64,000 bases of DNA from Neobacillus massiliamazoniensis (GTDB lineage Bacteria; Bacillota; Bacilli; Bacillales; Cytobacillaceae): the NCBI RefSeq assembly GCF_001048695.1, contig NZ_CVRB01000002.1, forward strand, positions 744,001-808,000. Reading direction: 5' to 3'. The first letter of the stretch is position 1. Each line of letters opens with the position of its first letter. This document shows, piece by piece, positions 43,825 to 53,582 of this stretch. Under the pieces are notes generated by a model. That model worked only from the letters and a program-made list of their open reading frames with translations. It ran no database searches and had not been told where the DNA came from. The translations under genes and the position numbers were made by a program.

Positions 43825-45714
43825 ATGCAGTACGATGCAGGTAATTTCGACGTTATTGTCGTAGGAGCAGGTCATGCCGGCTGTGAGGCTGGCCTTGCGG
43901 CGGCGAGAATTGGCGCGAAAACATTAATCATTACTATTAACTTAGACATGATTGCATTTATGCCATGTAATCCATCAGTTGGGGGCCCTGCAAAGGGGAT
44001 CGTTGTTCGCGAAATTGATGCCCTTGGCGGGGAAATGGCAAAAAATATTGATAAAACATATATTCAAATGAGAATGCTGAATACCGGTAAAGGTCCGGCC
44101 GTTCGGGCATTACGAGCACAGGCAGATAAGTTTGACTATCAGCATGAAATGAAAAAAACAATTGAAAATGAACCAAACGCCACGTTAATCCAAGGAATGG
44201 TCGAACGATTAATAGTCGAGGATGGTGCTGTTGTTGGCTGTATAACGAAAACAGGTGCTGCTTACCGGGCAAAAACAGTCGTGATCACAACAGGTACTTT
44301 CTTGCGCGGAGAAGTTATTATTGGTGATTTGAAATATTCAAGCGGTCCAAACAATCAGCAGCCATCCATTCGTTTATCTGAGCATTTGGAAGAGCTCGGG
44401 TTTGAGCTCGTACGCTTTAAAACAGGAACACCGCCAAGAGTAAACAGCCATTCAATCGATTATAGTAAAACAGAAATTCAGCCTGGAGATGAAATTCCTC
44501 GAGCTTTTTCTTATGAAACAACCAAATTTATCACGGACCAGCTTCCATGCTGGCTGACCTATACGAATGAACACACGCATCACATTATCGATTCTAATCT
44601 TCACCGTTCCCCGATGTTTTCAGGGATGATTAAAGGAACCGGACCGCGCTATTGTCCGTCGATCGAAGACAAGGTAGTGCGCTTTAATGACAAACCGCGC
44701 CATCAAATTTTCTTGGAGCCTGAAGGAAGAAACACACAGGAAGTGTATGTTCAAGGATTATCAACAAGCCTTCCTGAGGAAGTCCAACAGCAAATCCTTA
44801 AATCCATACCAGGTCTTGAAAAAGTACAAATGATGAGAGCAGGCTATGCCATTGAATATGATGCGATTGTACCGACCCAACTTTGGCCAACTCTTGAAAC
44901 AAAAGTAATTAAAAATCTATATACAGCAGGCCAAATTAATGGGACATCAGGATATGAAGAAGCAGCTGGGCAAGGCCTGATGGCTGGAATCAATGCTGCG
45001 CTAAATGCCTTAGGTAGAGACCAACTTATTCTTAGCCGCTCAGATGCCTATATTGGTGTATTAATCGACGATTTAATCACAAAAGGAACAAACGAGCCGT
45101 ACCGATTATTAACGTCAAGAGCAGAGTACCGGCTTTTATTGCGTCATGATAATGCCGATTTAAGGCTGACAGAAATTGGCCATCAAATTGGACTTATCAA
45201 AGACGAGCGGTATGAGAAATTTTTAGTAAAAAAAGAAGCCGTCGAAAATGAGAAGAACAGACTGCATTCCATCATTTTAAAACCTACTGAACAGGTTCAA
45301 ACGTTAATCAAGAGTCTTGGAGGCAGTGAGTTAAAGGATGGAATCCGTGCTGCTGATCTGCTTAAAAGGCCTGAGATGACATATGAGCATGTGGAGAGTC
45401 TTACAAAAGCGGATGTTCCTTTGGATGACGAAATCAAGGAACAGGTTGAAATTCAAATTAAATATGAAGGGTATATTGAGAAGTCTCTTCAACAGGTCGA
45501 CCGCTTAAAGAAAATGGAAAACAAGAAAATTCCTGACAATATCGATTATGATGCCATTACGGGTCTCGCTACAGAAGCAAAGCAAAAGCTTAAGAAAATT
45601 AAGCCGTTATCGCTCGCACAAGCATCACGTATTTCAGGGGTTAACCCTGCTGATATATCCATCTTACTGGTCTATTTAGAACAAGGTCGAATTGCGAGGA
45701 TTTCTAATCAGTAA
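43825..45714 (+). CDS. mnmG: tRNA uridine-5-carboxymethylaminomethyl modification enzyme MnmG
   Basis: The FAD enzyme (629 residues) is the partner of MnmE. The FAD-binding [20 protein letters not shown] is at the N-terminus. GidA signatures are GPKAKGI-like [17 protein letters not shown] and [26 protein letters not shown] ribosome site precedes the ATG. Full length. Confidence 0.97.
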   Translation: MQYDAGNFDVIVVGAGHAGCEAGLAAARIGAKTLIITINLDMIAFMPCNPSVGGPAKGIVVREIDALGGEMAKNIDKTYIQMRMLNTGKGPAVRALRAQADKFDYQHEMKKTIENEPNATLIQGMVERLIVEDGAVVGCITKTGAAYRAKTVVITTGTFLRGEVIIGDLKYSSGPNNQQPSIRLSEHLEELGFELVRFKTGTPPRVNSHSIDYSKTEIQPGDEIPRAFSYETTKFITDQLPCWLTYTNEHTHHIIDSNLHRSPMFSGMIKGTGPRYCPSIEDKVVRFNDKPRHQIFLEPEGRNTQEVYVQGLSTSLPEEVQQQILKSIPGLEKVQMMRAGYAIEYDAIVPTQLWPTLETKVIKNLYTAGQINGTSGYEEAAGQGLMAGINAALNALGRDQLILSRSDAYIGVLIDDLITKGTNEPYRLLTSRAEYRLLLRHDNADLRLTEIGHQIGLIKDERYEKFLVKKEAVENEKNRLHSIILKPTEQVQTLIKSLGGSELKDGIRAADLLKRPEMTYEHVESLTKADVPLDDEIKEQVEIQIKYEGYIEKSLQQVDRLKKMENKKIPDNIDYDAITGLATEAKQKLKKIKPLSLAQASRISGVNPADISILLVYLEQGRIARISNQ

Positions 45715-45718
45715 AAGA

Positions 45719-45760
45719 AAAAGCTCCAGCCCATAGCCGTTCTGCCAAGCTGGACAATTA
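45719..45760. repeat. Repeat B, very short copy after mnmG
   Basis: AAAAAGCTCCAGCCCATAG..AGCTGGACAATTAG keeps only the terminal words of repeat B/C. Confidence 0.5.
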
Positions 45761-45777
45761 GTGAGGAAGATTAATCA

Positions 45778-46494
45778 ATGATATTAGAACAATTTGCTAC
45801 CATGCTTCATGATAAAGGAATTTCCCTTTCAGAAGATCAGCTGGGCCAGTTTGAAGCGTACTATGAAACGCTTGTTGAATGGAACGAAAAAATGAATTTA
45901 ACGGCCATCACAAATAAAGCGGATGTTTTTTTAAAGCATTTTTATGATTCAATAACCGCATCCATTTATTTTGATTTTACGAAGCCCTTTCATCTTTGCG
46001 ATGTCGGGGCTGGGGCAGGGTTCCCAAGTATTCCGTTAAAAATTGCTTTTCCACATATTCAAGTTACCATTGTCGATTCATTAAACAAGCGAATTTCTTT
46101 TTTACAACATCTTGCTACTACCTTAAAATTGGAGAATGTCCAATTCGTCCATGATCGAGCTGAAACCTTCGGGGTAAACCCCATTCATCGAGAAGCCTTT
46201 GATGTCGTTACAGCAAGAGCAGTTGCCAGGATGTCTGTTTTAAGTGAACTTTGTCTGCCTCTTGTAAAAATAGGGGGACATTTTATTGCCATGAAGGCAC
46301 TTAATGCAAAGGATGAGCTGGAAGTTGGTCAAAAAGCGATTACGATTTTAGGCGGTAAAGTCGAGAATATTCATACCTTTACATTGCCAATTGAAGAAAG
46401 CGAAAGAACCATTTTGGTTATTAAAAAAGAAAAGCAAACGCCAAAAAAATATCCACGCAAACCGGGAGTTCCCGGAAAAACGCCGATTGAATAA
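45778..46494 (+). CDS. rsmG: 16S rRNA (guanine527-N7)-methyltransferase RsmG
   Basis: The 238-residue GidB-family methyltransferase. The SAM-binding motif is [19 protein letters not shown], and [15 protein letters not shown] is the family motif. The C-terminal part is Lys/Pro rich. It lies between mnmG and noc, as usual. Loss of this gene gives low-level streptomycin resistance in relatives; here it is intact. Confidence 0.96.
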   Translation: MILEQFATMLHDKGISLSEDQLGQFEAYYETLVEWNEKMNLTAITNKADVFLKHFYDSITASIYFDFTKPFHLCDVGAGAGFPSIPLKIAFPHIQVTIVDSLNKRISFLQHLATTLKLENVQFVHDRAETFGVNPIHREAFDVVTARAVARMSVLSELCLPLVKIGGHFIAMKALNAKDELEVGQKAITILGGKVENIHTFTLPIEESERTILVIKKEKQTPKKYPRKPGVPGKTPIE

Positions 46495-46504
46495 TGGCAC
46501 TTAT

Positions 46505-46632
46505 TTTTTCCAATCCAGCTCCTGCGCCTAGCCCCTTGGATCATAAGCCTCCTCGCTGTGGTTGCTGAAAAGCTGCCTCCTCGCGGTTCGTCTGTAGCCT
46601 CGCGGGGCTGACCAAGGCGCTTACGCTTTTTT
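46505..46632. repeat. Repeat B, diverged copy between rsmG and noc
   Basis: Starts TCCAGCTCCTGCGCCTAGCC and ends ACCAAGGCGCTTACGCTTTT. The middle (CTCCTCGCTGTGGTTGCTG, CCTCGCGGTTCGTCTGTAG) differs from other copies. Confidence 0.7.
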
Positions 46633-46716
46633 AAATAAAATATCAAACCGGTTGGCAGGAAGATTGTACTAGCATAGAGAATAAGTTATAGGGAGTTTCG
46701 TAAAGGAGTGTTGGGG

Positions 46717-47580
46717 ATGAAAAATTCATTTACACGCTTTTTTGGCCTCGGCGAAAAAGGAGAACAAACCATTGAGCTGGAGAAAGAGCTGGATGTTGTA
46801 AATTCAGAAGAAATTAAAAAAATACCAATTGATGATATTGTTCCAAATCGTTTTCAGCCACGAACAGTCTTTGATGAAGGAAAAATTGAGGAATTGTCAC
46901 GGACCATTCATATCCATGGGATTATTCAACCGATTGTTGTCAGAAGGTTTGAAGATGGTCAGTACGAAATTATCGCTGGGGAGCGCCGCTGGCGGGCAAT
47001 GAAAAAACTTGGCTGGAACGAAGTACCGGCAATTATAAAGAATATGTCGGATACAGAAACCGCTTCTATTGCCTTAATTGAAAACCTGCAGCGGGAAGAG
47101 TTGTCACCGATTGAAGAAGCCATTGCATATGGACGGCTGCTGGAGTTACATAATTTGACGCAGGAGGCACTTGCGCAACGACTTGGCAAAGGGCAGTCAA
47201 CAGTTGCCAATAAGCTTCGCCTTCTTAAGCTGCCGCAGCCCATTCAGGATGCACTGTTAAATAAAGTCATAACCGAACGTCATGCCCGCTCACTTATTCC
47301 TCTAAAGGATCCTGAAAAACAGGTTAAGCTTTTAGAGGAAATTATTGAAAAAGGCCTGAATGTGAAACAGACTGAGGATCGTGTCGTCAAGCTTCTTGAA
47401 CAAAAAGAGCAAAAACCAAAACCAAAGCGAAAAGCATTTAGCAAGGATGTACGAATTGCTGTAAATACTATCAGACAGTCGTTATCAATGGTTTCAGACA
47501 GCGGCATCAATCTTAATTCTGAAGAAGAAGAGTTTGATGAATTTTATCAATTTACGATTCGCATTCCGAAGAAAAAGTAA
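46717..47580 (+). CDS. noc: Nucleoid occlusion protein Noc
   Basis: A ParB-like protein (287 residues) that blocks septation over the nucleoid. N-terminal [15 protein letters not shown] is the amphipathic membrane-binding helix typical of Noc. The CTPase motif is [13 protein letters not shown], and the helix-turn-helix is [20 protein letters not shown]. The start is the ATG at 46717 (AAAGGAG eight bases before). Distinguished from ParB by the N-terminus and position. No Noc-binding site was recognised in the window. Confidence 0.95.
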   Translation: MKNSFTRFFGLGEKGEQTIELEKELDVVNSEEIKKIPIDDIVPNRFQPRTVFDEGKIEELSRTIHIHGIIQPIVVRRFEDGQYEIIAGERRWRAMKKLGWNEVPAIIKNMSDTETASIALIENLQREELSPIEEAIAYGRLLELHNLTQEALAQRLGKGQSTVANKLRLLKLPQPIQDALLNKVITERHARSLIPLKDPEKQVKLLEEIIEKGLNVKQTEDRVVKLLEQKEQKPKPKRKAFSKDVRIAVNTIRQSLSMVSDSGINLNSEEEEFDEFYQFTIRIPKKK

Positions 47581-47600
47581 ATGAATAGACGAAAAATGCA

Positions 47601-47639
47601 AAGAACCAGACGAGATGATTGTTTGGTTCTTATTTTTTT
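47601..47639 (+). terminator. Terminator after noc
   Basis: Stem AAGAACCA / TGGTTCTT with a 15-base loop that can pair partly, followed by ATTTTTTTA. Confidence 0.75.
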
Positions 47640-47798
47640 AATTTTGGTCCCACTATAATTTTTTGTTTCATGATAAAATAGATAGCATGGCAATTATCTT
47701 TACTTGTTTCAGTTCTGATAGTTGCCATATAATTACTATTGATATGTAAGTTTAATAGATGATGAGAATATAATTTAAATAAGAAGGTAGGTGACATC

Positions 47799-48560
47799 AT
47801 GGGGAAAATCATTACTATCGCGAATCAAAAGGGCGGAGTCGGCAAAACTACTACTTCTGTCAACCTTGGCGCCTGCTTAGCATACATAGGGAAAAGGGTC
47901 TTATTAGTAGACATTGACCCGCAAGGAAATGCTACAAGCGGGGTTGGAATTGAAAAGGCAGAAGTAGCACAATGTATATATGACGTGTTAGTAGATGATG
48001 TCGAAGCAAAGGAAGTAATTAAACCGACATCGGTGGAAAATTTATATGCCATACCTGCAACGATTCAACTGGCCGGGGCAGAAATTGAGCTTGTTCCTAC
48101 GATTTCTAGGGAGGTTCGTTTAAAACGGGCATTAGAAGAAGTGAAGGATCAGTTCGATTTTATTATTATCGATTGCCCACCATCATTAGGCCTACTAACC
48201 CTCAATGCCTTAACTGCCTCCGATTCAGTGGTAATTCCAGTGCAATGTGAGTATTATGCATTAGAGGGATTAACTCAATTATTAAATACAGTAAGGCTCG
48301 TTCAAAAGCATCTAAACCAAGATTTAAAAATTGAAGGTGTATTGTTAACAATGCTGGATGCTCGAACGAATCTTGGGTTGCAAGTTATTGAAGAAGTAAA
48401 AAAATACTTTCATGACAAAGTCTATAAAACTATTATTCCACGGAATATTCGTCTAAGTGAAGCTCCGAGCCATGGGGAACCTATTATTAATTACGATTCT
48501 AAATCACGCGGGGCAGAAGTATATTTAGATTTAGCAAAGGAAGTGGTCTCGAATGGCTAA
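47799..48560 (+). CDS. parA: Chromosome-partitioning ATPase ParA (Soj)
   Basis: The 253-residue ParA has a deviant Walker A (NQKGGVGKTTTSVNLG) and Walker B IIIDCPPSLGLLT. Without an N-terminal DNA-binding domain it is the chromosomal Soj type, which also controls DnaA. It overlaps parB by 8 bases. Confidence 0.97.
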   Translation: MGKIITIANQKGGVGKTTTSVNLGACLAYIGKRVLLVDIDPQGNATSGVGIEKAEVAQCIYDVLVDDVEAKEVIKPTSVENLYAIPATIQLAGAEIELVPTISREVRLKRALEEVKDQFDFIIIDCPPSLGLLTLNALTASDSVVIPVQCEYYALEGLTQLLNTVRLVQKHLNQDLKIEGVLLTMLDARTNLGLQVIEEVKKYFHDKVYKTIIPRNIRLSEAPSHGEPIINYDSKSRGAEVYLDLAKEVVSNG

Positions 48561-49404
48561 GCGTTTAGGAAAAGGGCTTGATGCATTTTTTATGAACCCG
48601 GAAGTTGGCACTGAAGAGACAATCCAAGAAATTAAGCTAAAGGATTTGCGTCCTAACCCCTACCAACCGCGAAAAAATTTTGAACAAGAAGCAATCGATG
48701 AATTAAAGGCTTCAATATTGGAGCATGGAATTCTACAGCCTCTTGTTGTGAGAAAAAGTATTAAGGGATTTGAAATTGTAGTTGGCGAAAGGCGTTTTAG
48801 GGCTGCTATGGAAGCGAAGCTTGAAAGTGTTCCTGCAGTAGTCCGGGAACTGACTGAACAGCAGATGATGGAATTAGCTGTCCTAGAAAACCTGCAAAGA
48901 GAAGACTTGAATTCGATTGAAGAGGCACTTGCCTATCAAACGTTAATGGAAAAATTAAAGCTTACACAAGAAGAAGTGGCTAAACGTTTAGGAAAAAGCA
49001 GACCACATATTGCAAACCATGTCCGCCTCCTTTCTCTTCCTGCAAATATCCAAGAGTTGATTTCAAAAGGGAAAATTTCAATGGGGCACGGCCGTGCATT
49101 ACTAGGGTTACGTAAAAAAGCCAATCTTCCGCAGATTGTTGATAAGATTATAAAGGAATCATTAAATGTCCGTCAGCTTGAAAAACTCATTCAGCAGATA
49201 AACGAAAATGTTCCACGTGAAACAAAAAAGCCGGAAAAGCGGGATGTATTTATTCAAGAACGTGAGCATTCCCTTCGCGAAAGATTTGGAACAGCTGTAA
49301 ATATTAAACAGTCAAAAAATAAAGGGAAAATTGAAATTGAGTTTTTCTCCAAGGAAGACTTAGAACGAATTTTAGAAATGCTTGATCAAAACGATTCCTA
49401 TTAG
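48553..49404 (+). CDS. parB: Chromosome-partitioning protein ParB (Spo0J)
   Basis: The 283-residue parS-binding CTPase. The CTP motif is VVGERRFRAAMEAKL, and the helix-turn-helix is TQEEVAKRLGKSRPHIANHV. A perfect parS site is embedded in its 3' half (codons for NVPRETKK). Start ATG at 48553 within the end of parA. Confidence 0.97.
   Translation: MAKRLGKGLDAFFMNPEVGTEETIQEIKLKDLRPNPYQPRKNFEQEAIDELKASILEHGILQPLVVRKSIKGFEIVVGERRFRAAMEAKLESVPAVVRELTEQQMMELAVLENLQREDLNSIEEALAYQTLMEKLKLTQEEVAKRLGKSRPHIANHVRLLSLPANIQELISKGKISMGHGRALLGLRKKANLPQIVDKIIKESLNVRQLEKLIQQINENVPRETKKPEKRDVFIQEREHSLRERFGTAVNIKQSKNKGKIEIEFFSKEDLERILEMLDQNDSY
49209..49224. promoter_or_regulatory. parS site inside parB
   Basis: TGTTCCACGTGAAACA, identical to the parS consensus and located within parB itself, as in Bacillus subtilis. 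Confidence 0.95.
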
Positions 49405-49431
49405 ACCATTTTTTTTAGTATAGAAATATAG

Positions 49432-49469
49432 AAACAATCGGTTGTTTATTCACCGATTGTTTTTGTTTT
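49432..49469 (+). terminator. Terminator after parB
   Basis: Stem AAACAATCGGT / ACCGATTGTTT followed by TTGTTTT. Confidence 0.85.
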
Positions 49470-49497
49470 AGTCTAAGAAAGTATAAAATTTGACTTC

Positions 49498-49627
49498 GAG
49501 AATGGTCTAGCTTCAGCGCCTAGGGGCTCTTAGGTCTACAGCCAATCCGTCCTGAAGGTTAAAAAGCAACCTTGACACCGGCTCGTCTTATGCCTGTCAC
49601 CCCTGTTCAAGGCGTTTCCGCTTTTCT
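49498..49627. repeat. Repeat B, copy running into the end of yyaC
   Basis: Starts GTCTAGCTTCAGCGCCTAGG and ends CAAGGCGTTTCCGCTTTTCTT; contains CGTCTTATGCCTGTCACCCC. Its right end overlaps the last codons and stop of yyaC (49607-49627). Confidence 0.85.
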
Positions 49628-50230
49628 TGTTTCCTCCGACCTTGTAAAATCTGCCCAGGTTTTCTTGGGATATGCAAGGCTTGCCAGATAAATTCCGTTC
49701 GCAATCGTTTTTGCCATATTCATTACGAGATGCAAGCGAGTGTTTTGTAATACAAAAAATTCCATAAAACCACTGACATTTACAATCCCGGTAATATGTA
49801 TATTACCCACTGATGGAAGATCCTTGTTTACCCCGGCACCTGGCTTGACAGGTCCGTCGTTAAGTTGAATCATCCCTACATTTTTCATTCTTCCTAAGCA
49901 GGCATCAATCCCTATAATATAAGGATTAAGATGTTTCATGTGGATTTCGTTAAGTCTTTCATTTAGATTAACAGCATGAACAGGCTCCTCTAATGTACCG
50001 TACACATAAAAAGAAGGAAGATTCTTTTCCTCTAACAATGTCCCAACCAGCGGTCCTAAAGAATCCCCTGTGGAGCGGTCCGTACCAATACAAACAAAAA
50101 CGATCGGGCGGCCATCCATTCTAGGTAAATATGAAAGCAATGTTTGCGCAAGGGAATCAGCTGCTTGAGTATCATAATGAAATACTCTTGCCTTCTCCCT
50201 TCTATCGAAAAATCCCGCCTTCAGGTTCAT
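49607..50230 (-). CDS. yyaC: YyaC-family putative spore protease/sporulation protein (DUF1256)
   Basis: A 207-residue YyaC protein with the hallmark IVFVCIGTDRSTGDSLGPLVG and IIGIDACLGRMKNVG, related to the germination protease fold. The start is the ATG at 50230, eight bases after AAGGAG; the GTG at 50239 overlaps that site. In Bacillus the gene is sporulation-linked. It runs against the direction of its neighbours. The last residues (about RKAETP) and the stop codon come from an inserted repeat B, so the C-terminus probably differs from relatives. Confidence 0.9.
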   Translation of the reverse strand: MNLKAGFFDRREKARVFHYDTQAADSLAQTLLSYLPRMDGRPIVFVCIGTDRSTGDSLGPLVGTLLEEKNLPSFYVYGTLEEPVHAVNLNERLNEIHMKHLNPYIIGIDACLGRMKNVGMIQLNDGPVKPGAGVNKDLPSVGNIHITGIVNVSGFMEFFVLQNTRLHLVMNMAKTIANGIYLASLAYPKKTWADFTRSEETRKAETP

Positions 50231-50390
50231 GAAGTCCACTCCTTAAATAAAAGATAAGTCTTACTATTATACGGAAAATTCAGGCAATCTATACATAGAG
50301 AGTGAGAAAAAGGTAAATTTCAATACTGTAAAGCCAAGAAAAAAATTGTTAAAATAGATATGATTATTTGCTAGATTGGAAGGTGTAATG

Positions 50391-51281
50391 ATGAGTTCTA
50401 CGGAAAAACAGATCAGTTTTACGGAAAATTGGTTTAAGCAAACTATGGATACACTGCAAAATGAAGGAACATGGGTAAATTTAGGCGTAGCAGTTATAAA
50501 AATTATTCTCATTTTATTTGTCGCCAATCTTGTTATCCGGTTTGGAAAAATAGCAATTCACAACATTTTTAAAATTAGGAATCTTTCTCCTTTAAATACT
50601 TCGGAACGGAGGGAGGAGACCCTCTCAAAGCTTCTTGATAATATTCTATCCTATGTCGTTTATTTTATTGCGTTAATGATGATTCTTTCTGTTTTTGGAA
50701 TTAATGTACAAGCATTGATAGCGGGAGCAGGAATTGTTGGATTGGCTGTAGGTTTTGGGGCACAAAATTTAGTGAAAGATATTATTACAGGATTTTTTAT
50801 TATTTTTGAAGACCAATTTTCAGTTGGTGACCATATACGAATTGGACAATTTGAAGGAAATGTCGAAACCATCGGCTTAAGAACAACAAAGATAAAAAGC
50901 TGGACAGGGGAAGTCCATATTTTACCTAATGGAAGTATTACTCAAGTCACCAATTTCTCTTTAAATAACAGTTTAGCAGTTGTCGATATAGGCATTGCCT
51001 ATGGGGAAGATCTTGAAAAAGCCGAAAGAGTTATAGATGAGCTCTTGATAAAAATGCCGGCTCAAAATGAAGATTTAACGAAAACACCTGAGCTTTTAGG
51101 AATCCAAACGATGAGTCCTACTGAGATTGTATATAGAATTATCGCAGAAACGCTGCCGATGAAACAAGCCAGTGCTGCCAGATTGATTCGTAAAGAAGTC
51201 AAACTTGTTTTAGACCAGCATGGAATCAAAGTTCCATATCCAAAACTTGTTGCGTACTCGCAAGGGGATCAACCAAAATAA
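50391..51281 (+). CDS. Small-conductance mechanosensitive channel (MscS family)
   Basis: The 296-residue membrane protein has three hydrophobic segments (about residues 30-50, 80-100 and 110-135). The third contains the pore-type ALIAGAGIVGLAVGFGAQNL followed by VKDIITGFFIIFEDQFSVGD, the MscS signature. The C-terminal vestibule domain follows. It should act as a pressure-release channel. ATG at 50391 or 50388 both follow GGAAGG. Placed between yyaC and a DUF951 gene, as in many bacilli. Confidence 0.93.
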   Translation: MSSTEKQISFTENWFKQTMDTLQNEGTWVNLGVAVIKIILILFVANLVIRFGKIAIHNIFKIRNLSPLNTSERREETLSKLLDNILSYVVYFIALMMILSVFGINVQALIAGAGIVGLAVGFGAQNLVKDIITGFFIIFEDQFSVGDHIRIGQFEGNVETIGLRTTKIKSWTGEVHILPNGSITQVTNFSLNNSLAVVDIGIAYGEDLEKAERVIDELLIKMPAQNEDLTKTPELLGIQTMSPTEIVYRIIAETLPMKQASAARLIRKEVKLVLDQHGIKVPYPKLVAYSQGDQPK

Positions 51282-51300
51282 AGTTTTAGGGGGCATTTTT

Positions 51301-51498
51301 ATGGAAGAAAAGGAATTTCACTTAAATGATGTGGTAGAAATGAAAAAACAGCATCCATGTGGAACGAATCGCTGGAAAATAATCCGTATGGGAATGGATA
51401 TTCGGATTAAGTGCGAAGGCTGCGGACATAGCGTCATGATTCCACGGAGGGAATTTTCAAGAAAAATGAAAAAAATCCTTGTGAAGGCAGAAGACTAG
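51301..51498 (+). CDS. DUF951 small zinc-binding-like protein
   Basis: The 65-residue protein has HPCGTNRWKIIRMGMDIRIK followed by CEGCGHSVMIPR. The Cys positions suggest a metal site. DUF951 proteins regularly sit before ychF; their function is unknown. Start chosen at the ATG at 51301 after AGGGGG. Confidence 0.88.
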   Translation: MEEKEFHLNDVVEMKKQHPCGTNRWKIIRMGMDIRIKCEGCGHSVMIPRREFSRKMKKILVKAED

Positions 51499-51800
51499 AC
51501 TTTCATCAATATGGAAATGATAGCTGCGGACTATAGTTGTGCCTCGGCAGCACGTTATATGACGTGCTTGAAAATCTGAGAAAATTAACTAACTGTCGCC
51601 CTATAGGTGGCAGTTTGTCGTTGTTTGGGTAAAAACATTCAATAAACAGCAAATTGTTCAAAAAGAGAAATCAAAGTCAGCTCTTACCCTTTACTTTATC
51701 TTGTCTTTTTGCTTACCAATGCCTATAATTGTAAAGATGCTGACCATATCAATTAGAACTATTTTTATTCATAGATTATTTTTTAGAGGAGTGGAAGTGA
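51499..51800. other. Intergenic region before ychF
   Basis: 302 bases without a gene. A weak hairpin (ACTGTCGCC / GGTGGCAGT, 51594-51617) may end the DUF951 transcript. The ychF promoter lies at 51701-51729. Nothing else is recognised. Confidence 0.5.
51701..51729 (+). promoter_or_regulatory. ychF: ychF promoter
   Basis: TTGTCT, a 17-base spacer and consensus TATAAT (51724-51729), 70 bases upstream of the start codon. Confidence 0.75.
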
Positions 51801-52901
51801 ATGGCTTTAACAGCTGGGATTGTTGGCTTACCGAATGTCGGGAAGTCTACCTTGTTTAATGCGATCACACAGGCAGGGGCTGAATCAGCTAATTACCCGT
51901 TCTGTACGATTGATCCGAATGTTGGAATTGTAGAAGTACCAGATCACCGTCTACAAAAGTTAACAGAGCTCGTGCAGCCCAAAAAAACAGTACCAACAGC
52001 ATTTGAATTTACTGATATCGCTGGGATTGTAAAGGGCGCAAGCAAAGGGGAAGGCTTAGGAAACAAATTCCTATCCCATATTCGTCAGGTCGATGCAATT
52101 TGTCATGTGGTACGTTGCTTTGCTGATGAAAATATTACCCATGTTTCAGGTAAAGTCGATCCTATTTCTGATATTGAAACGATCAACCTAGAGTTAATCC
52201 TTGCTGACATGGAATCAGTTGAAAAACGGATTGGCCGAGTAGAGAAATTAGCGAAACAAAAGGATAAAGAGGCTGCAGCTGAATTTGAAGTTCTTTCAAT
52301 GCTACGAGAAGCCTTTGAGGCGGAAAAGCCTGCTCGTTCGGTTGAATTTACAGAAGAGCAAATGAAAATTGCGAAACAGCTCCATCTTTTAACGACGAAA
52401 CCTGTCCTCTATGTAGCGAATGTAAGTGAAGAAGAAGTTGCTGACCCTTCTAATAACGAATACGTCCAAAAGGTTCGTGAATTTGCTAAGCTTGAACATG
52501 CTGAAGTAATTGTGATTTGTGCAAAAATTGAAGAAGAAATTGCTGAGCTTGAAGGGGAAGAAAAAGAGATGTTCTTATCCGAGCTCGGAATCCAAGAATC
52601 AGGGCTAGACCAATTAATCAAAGCTGCCTATAGCTTGCTTGGACTAGCTACCTACTTTACAGCAGGTGTTCAAGAAGTTCGTGCTTGGACATTTAAAAAA
52701 GGAATGAAAGCACCACAATGTGCGGGAATTATTCACTCAGACTTTGAGCGAGGATTCATTCGTGCAGAAACTGTTTCCTATGAGGATTTACTTGCAGGTG
52801 GCAGCTATAACGCTGCAAAGGAAGCTGGGAAAGTCCGCTTAGAAGGAAAAGAATATATAGTTCAAGATGGAGATGTTATTCATTTCCGATTTAATGTTTA
52901 A
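51801..52901 (+). CDS. ychF: Ribosome-associated ATPase YchF (OBG family)
   Basis: The 366-residue P-loop protein begins TAGIVGLPNVGKSTLFNAIT and has DIAGIVKGASKGEGLGN, a coiled helical hairpin (about residues 135-205) and a C-terminal TGS domain (TFKKGMKAPQCAGIIHSDFE). The family prefers ATP and binds ribosomes. Full length. Confidence 0.96.
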   Translation: MALTAGIVGLPNVGKSTLFNAITQAGAESANYPFCTIDPNVGIVEVPDHRLQKLTELVQPKKTVPTAFEFTDIAGIVKGASKGEGLGNKFLSHIRQVDAICHVVRCFADENITHVSGKVDPISDIETINLELILADMESVEKRIGRVEKLAKQKDKEAAAEFEVLSMLREAFEAEKPARSVEFTEEQMKIAKQLHLLTTKPVLYVANVSEEEVADPSNNEYVQKVREFAKLEHAEVIVICAKIEEEIAELEGEEKEMFLSELGIQESGLDQLIKAAYSLLGLATYFTAGVQEVRAWTFKKGMKAPQCAGIIHSDFERGFIRAETVSYEDLLAGGSYNAAKEAGKVRLEGKEYIVQDGDVIHFRFNV

Positions 52902-52905
52902 AACG

Positions 52906-53032
52906 AAAAGCGGAAGCGCCTTGCTCAGGGGCGACAGGCATAAGACGAGCCGACTTGAAGGTTGGTTTTTAACCTTCATGACGGATTGGCTTATGACCCC
53001 GAGCCCCTAAGCGCTGCAGCTAGACAATTAGA
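52906..53032. repeat. Repeat B, long copy after ychF
   Basis: AAAAGCGGAAGCGCCTTGCT at the left and CCCCTAAGCGCTGCAGCTAG at the right, same internal words as at 39839. Immediately followed by a second, truncated copy (53033-53082) that shares AAAAGCGGAAGTGGCTTATG and GGGGCTAGGCGCTGCAGCTG. Confidence 0.88.
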
Positions 53033-53082
53033 AAAGCGGAAGTGGCTTATGACCTCGAGGGGCTAGGCGCTGCAGCTGGACA
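53033..53082. repeat. Repeat B, truncated tandem copy
   Basis: A 50-base copy in direct tandem with the preceding one and lacking its middle part. Confidence 0.8.
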
Positions 53083-53088
53083 AACGAG

Positions 53089-53124
53089 AAGCTCTAGCGC
53101 TTAGGCGCCAGAGCTTTTCTTGTT
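53089..53124 (+). terminator. Terminator after ychF
   Basis: Stem AAGCTCTAGCGC / GCGCCAGAGCTT followed by TTCTTGTT, located after the repeat B copies. Confidence 0.75.
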
Positions 53125-53125
53125 A

Positions 53126-53154
53126 TTGCCTTTCTTCCATTTCTATGCTATAAT
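53126..53154 (+). promoter_or_regulatory. rpsF: rpsF-ssb-rpsR promoter
   Basis: TTGCCT, a 17-base spacer and consensus TATAAT (53149-53154). The leader of about 70 bases to rpsF contains CCCGTTAATAGGG and CCGC, which could be part of the S6:S18 autoregulatory RNA known upstream of rpsF; that part is only suggestive. Confidence 0.7.
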
Positions 53155-53228
53155 TTGAACTTGTGAGTAATGAATAATTGCTCCTTGCCCGTTAATAGGG
53201 CCGCTTAGACCAAAAGGAGGTGACTGTG

Positions 53229-53516
53229 ATGAATAAGTACGAAATCATGTACATCATCCGCCCAAGCATTGAAGAGGAAGCGAAAAAAGCGCTAGTTGAG
53301 CGTTTTAATAACATCCTTCTTGAAAATGGCGCGGAAACTGCTGAAGTAAAAGATTGGGGTAAACGCCGTCTTGCTTACGAAATCAATGATTTCCGTGATG
53401 GATACTACCAAATCGCTAAAACGACATCTTCGGCTGCTGCAGTACAAGAGTTCTCTCGTCTTGCAAAAATCAGCGAAGATATCATTCGCCATATCGTAAT
53501 TAAAGAAGAAGCGTAA
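53229..53516 (+). CDS. rpsF: 30S ribosomal protein S6
   Basis: 95 residues starting [18 protein letters not shown], with [17 protein letters not shown] in the middle, as in S6. ATG at 53229 is eight bases after AAAAGGAGG. First gene of the S6-SSB-S18 operon. Confidence 0.97.
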   Translation: MNKYEIMYIIRPSIEEEAKKALVERFNNILLENGAETAEVKDWGKRRLAYEINDFRDGYYQIAKTTSSAAAVQEFSRLAKISEDIIRHIVIKEEA

Positions 53517-53537
53517 AATAGATTTATTCAGCGGAAA

Positions 53538-53553
53538 TGTTTCACATGAAACA
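53538..53553. promoter_or_regulatory. parS site between rpsF and ssb
   Basis: TGTTTCACATGAAACA, one base from the parS consensus and inside a longer dyad (GAAATGTTTCA...TGAAACATTTC, 53534-53557). Second ParB-binding site in the window, 4.3 kb from the one in parB. Confidence 0.88.
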
Positions 53554-53582
53554 TTTCTCAGAAAGAAAAGGAGTTGATTCTG

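Noticed and set aside
46371..46646. 91-residue minus-strand frame covering the end of rsmG
   Set aside because: It is antisense to rsmG and a repeat B copy and has no ribosome site.
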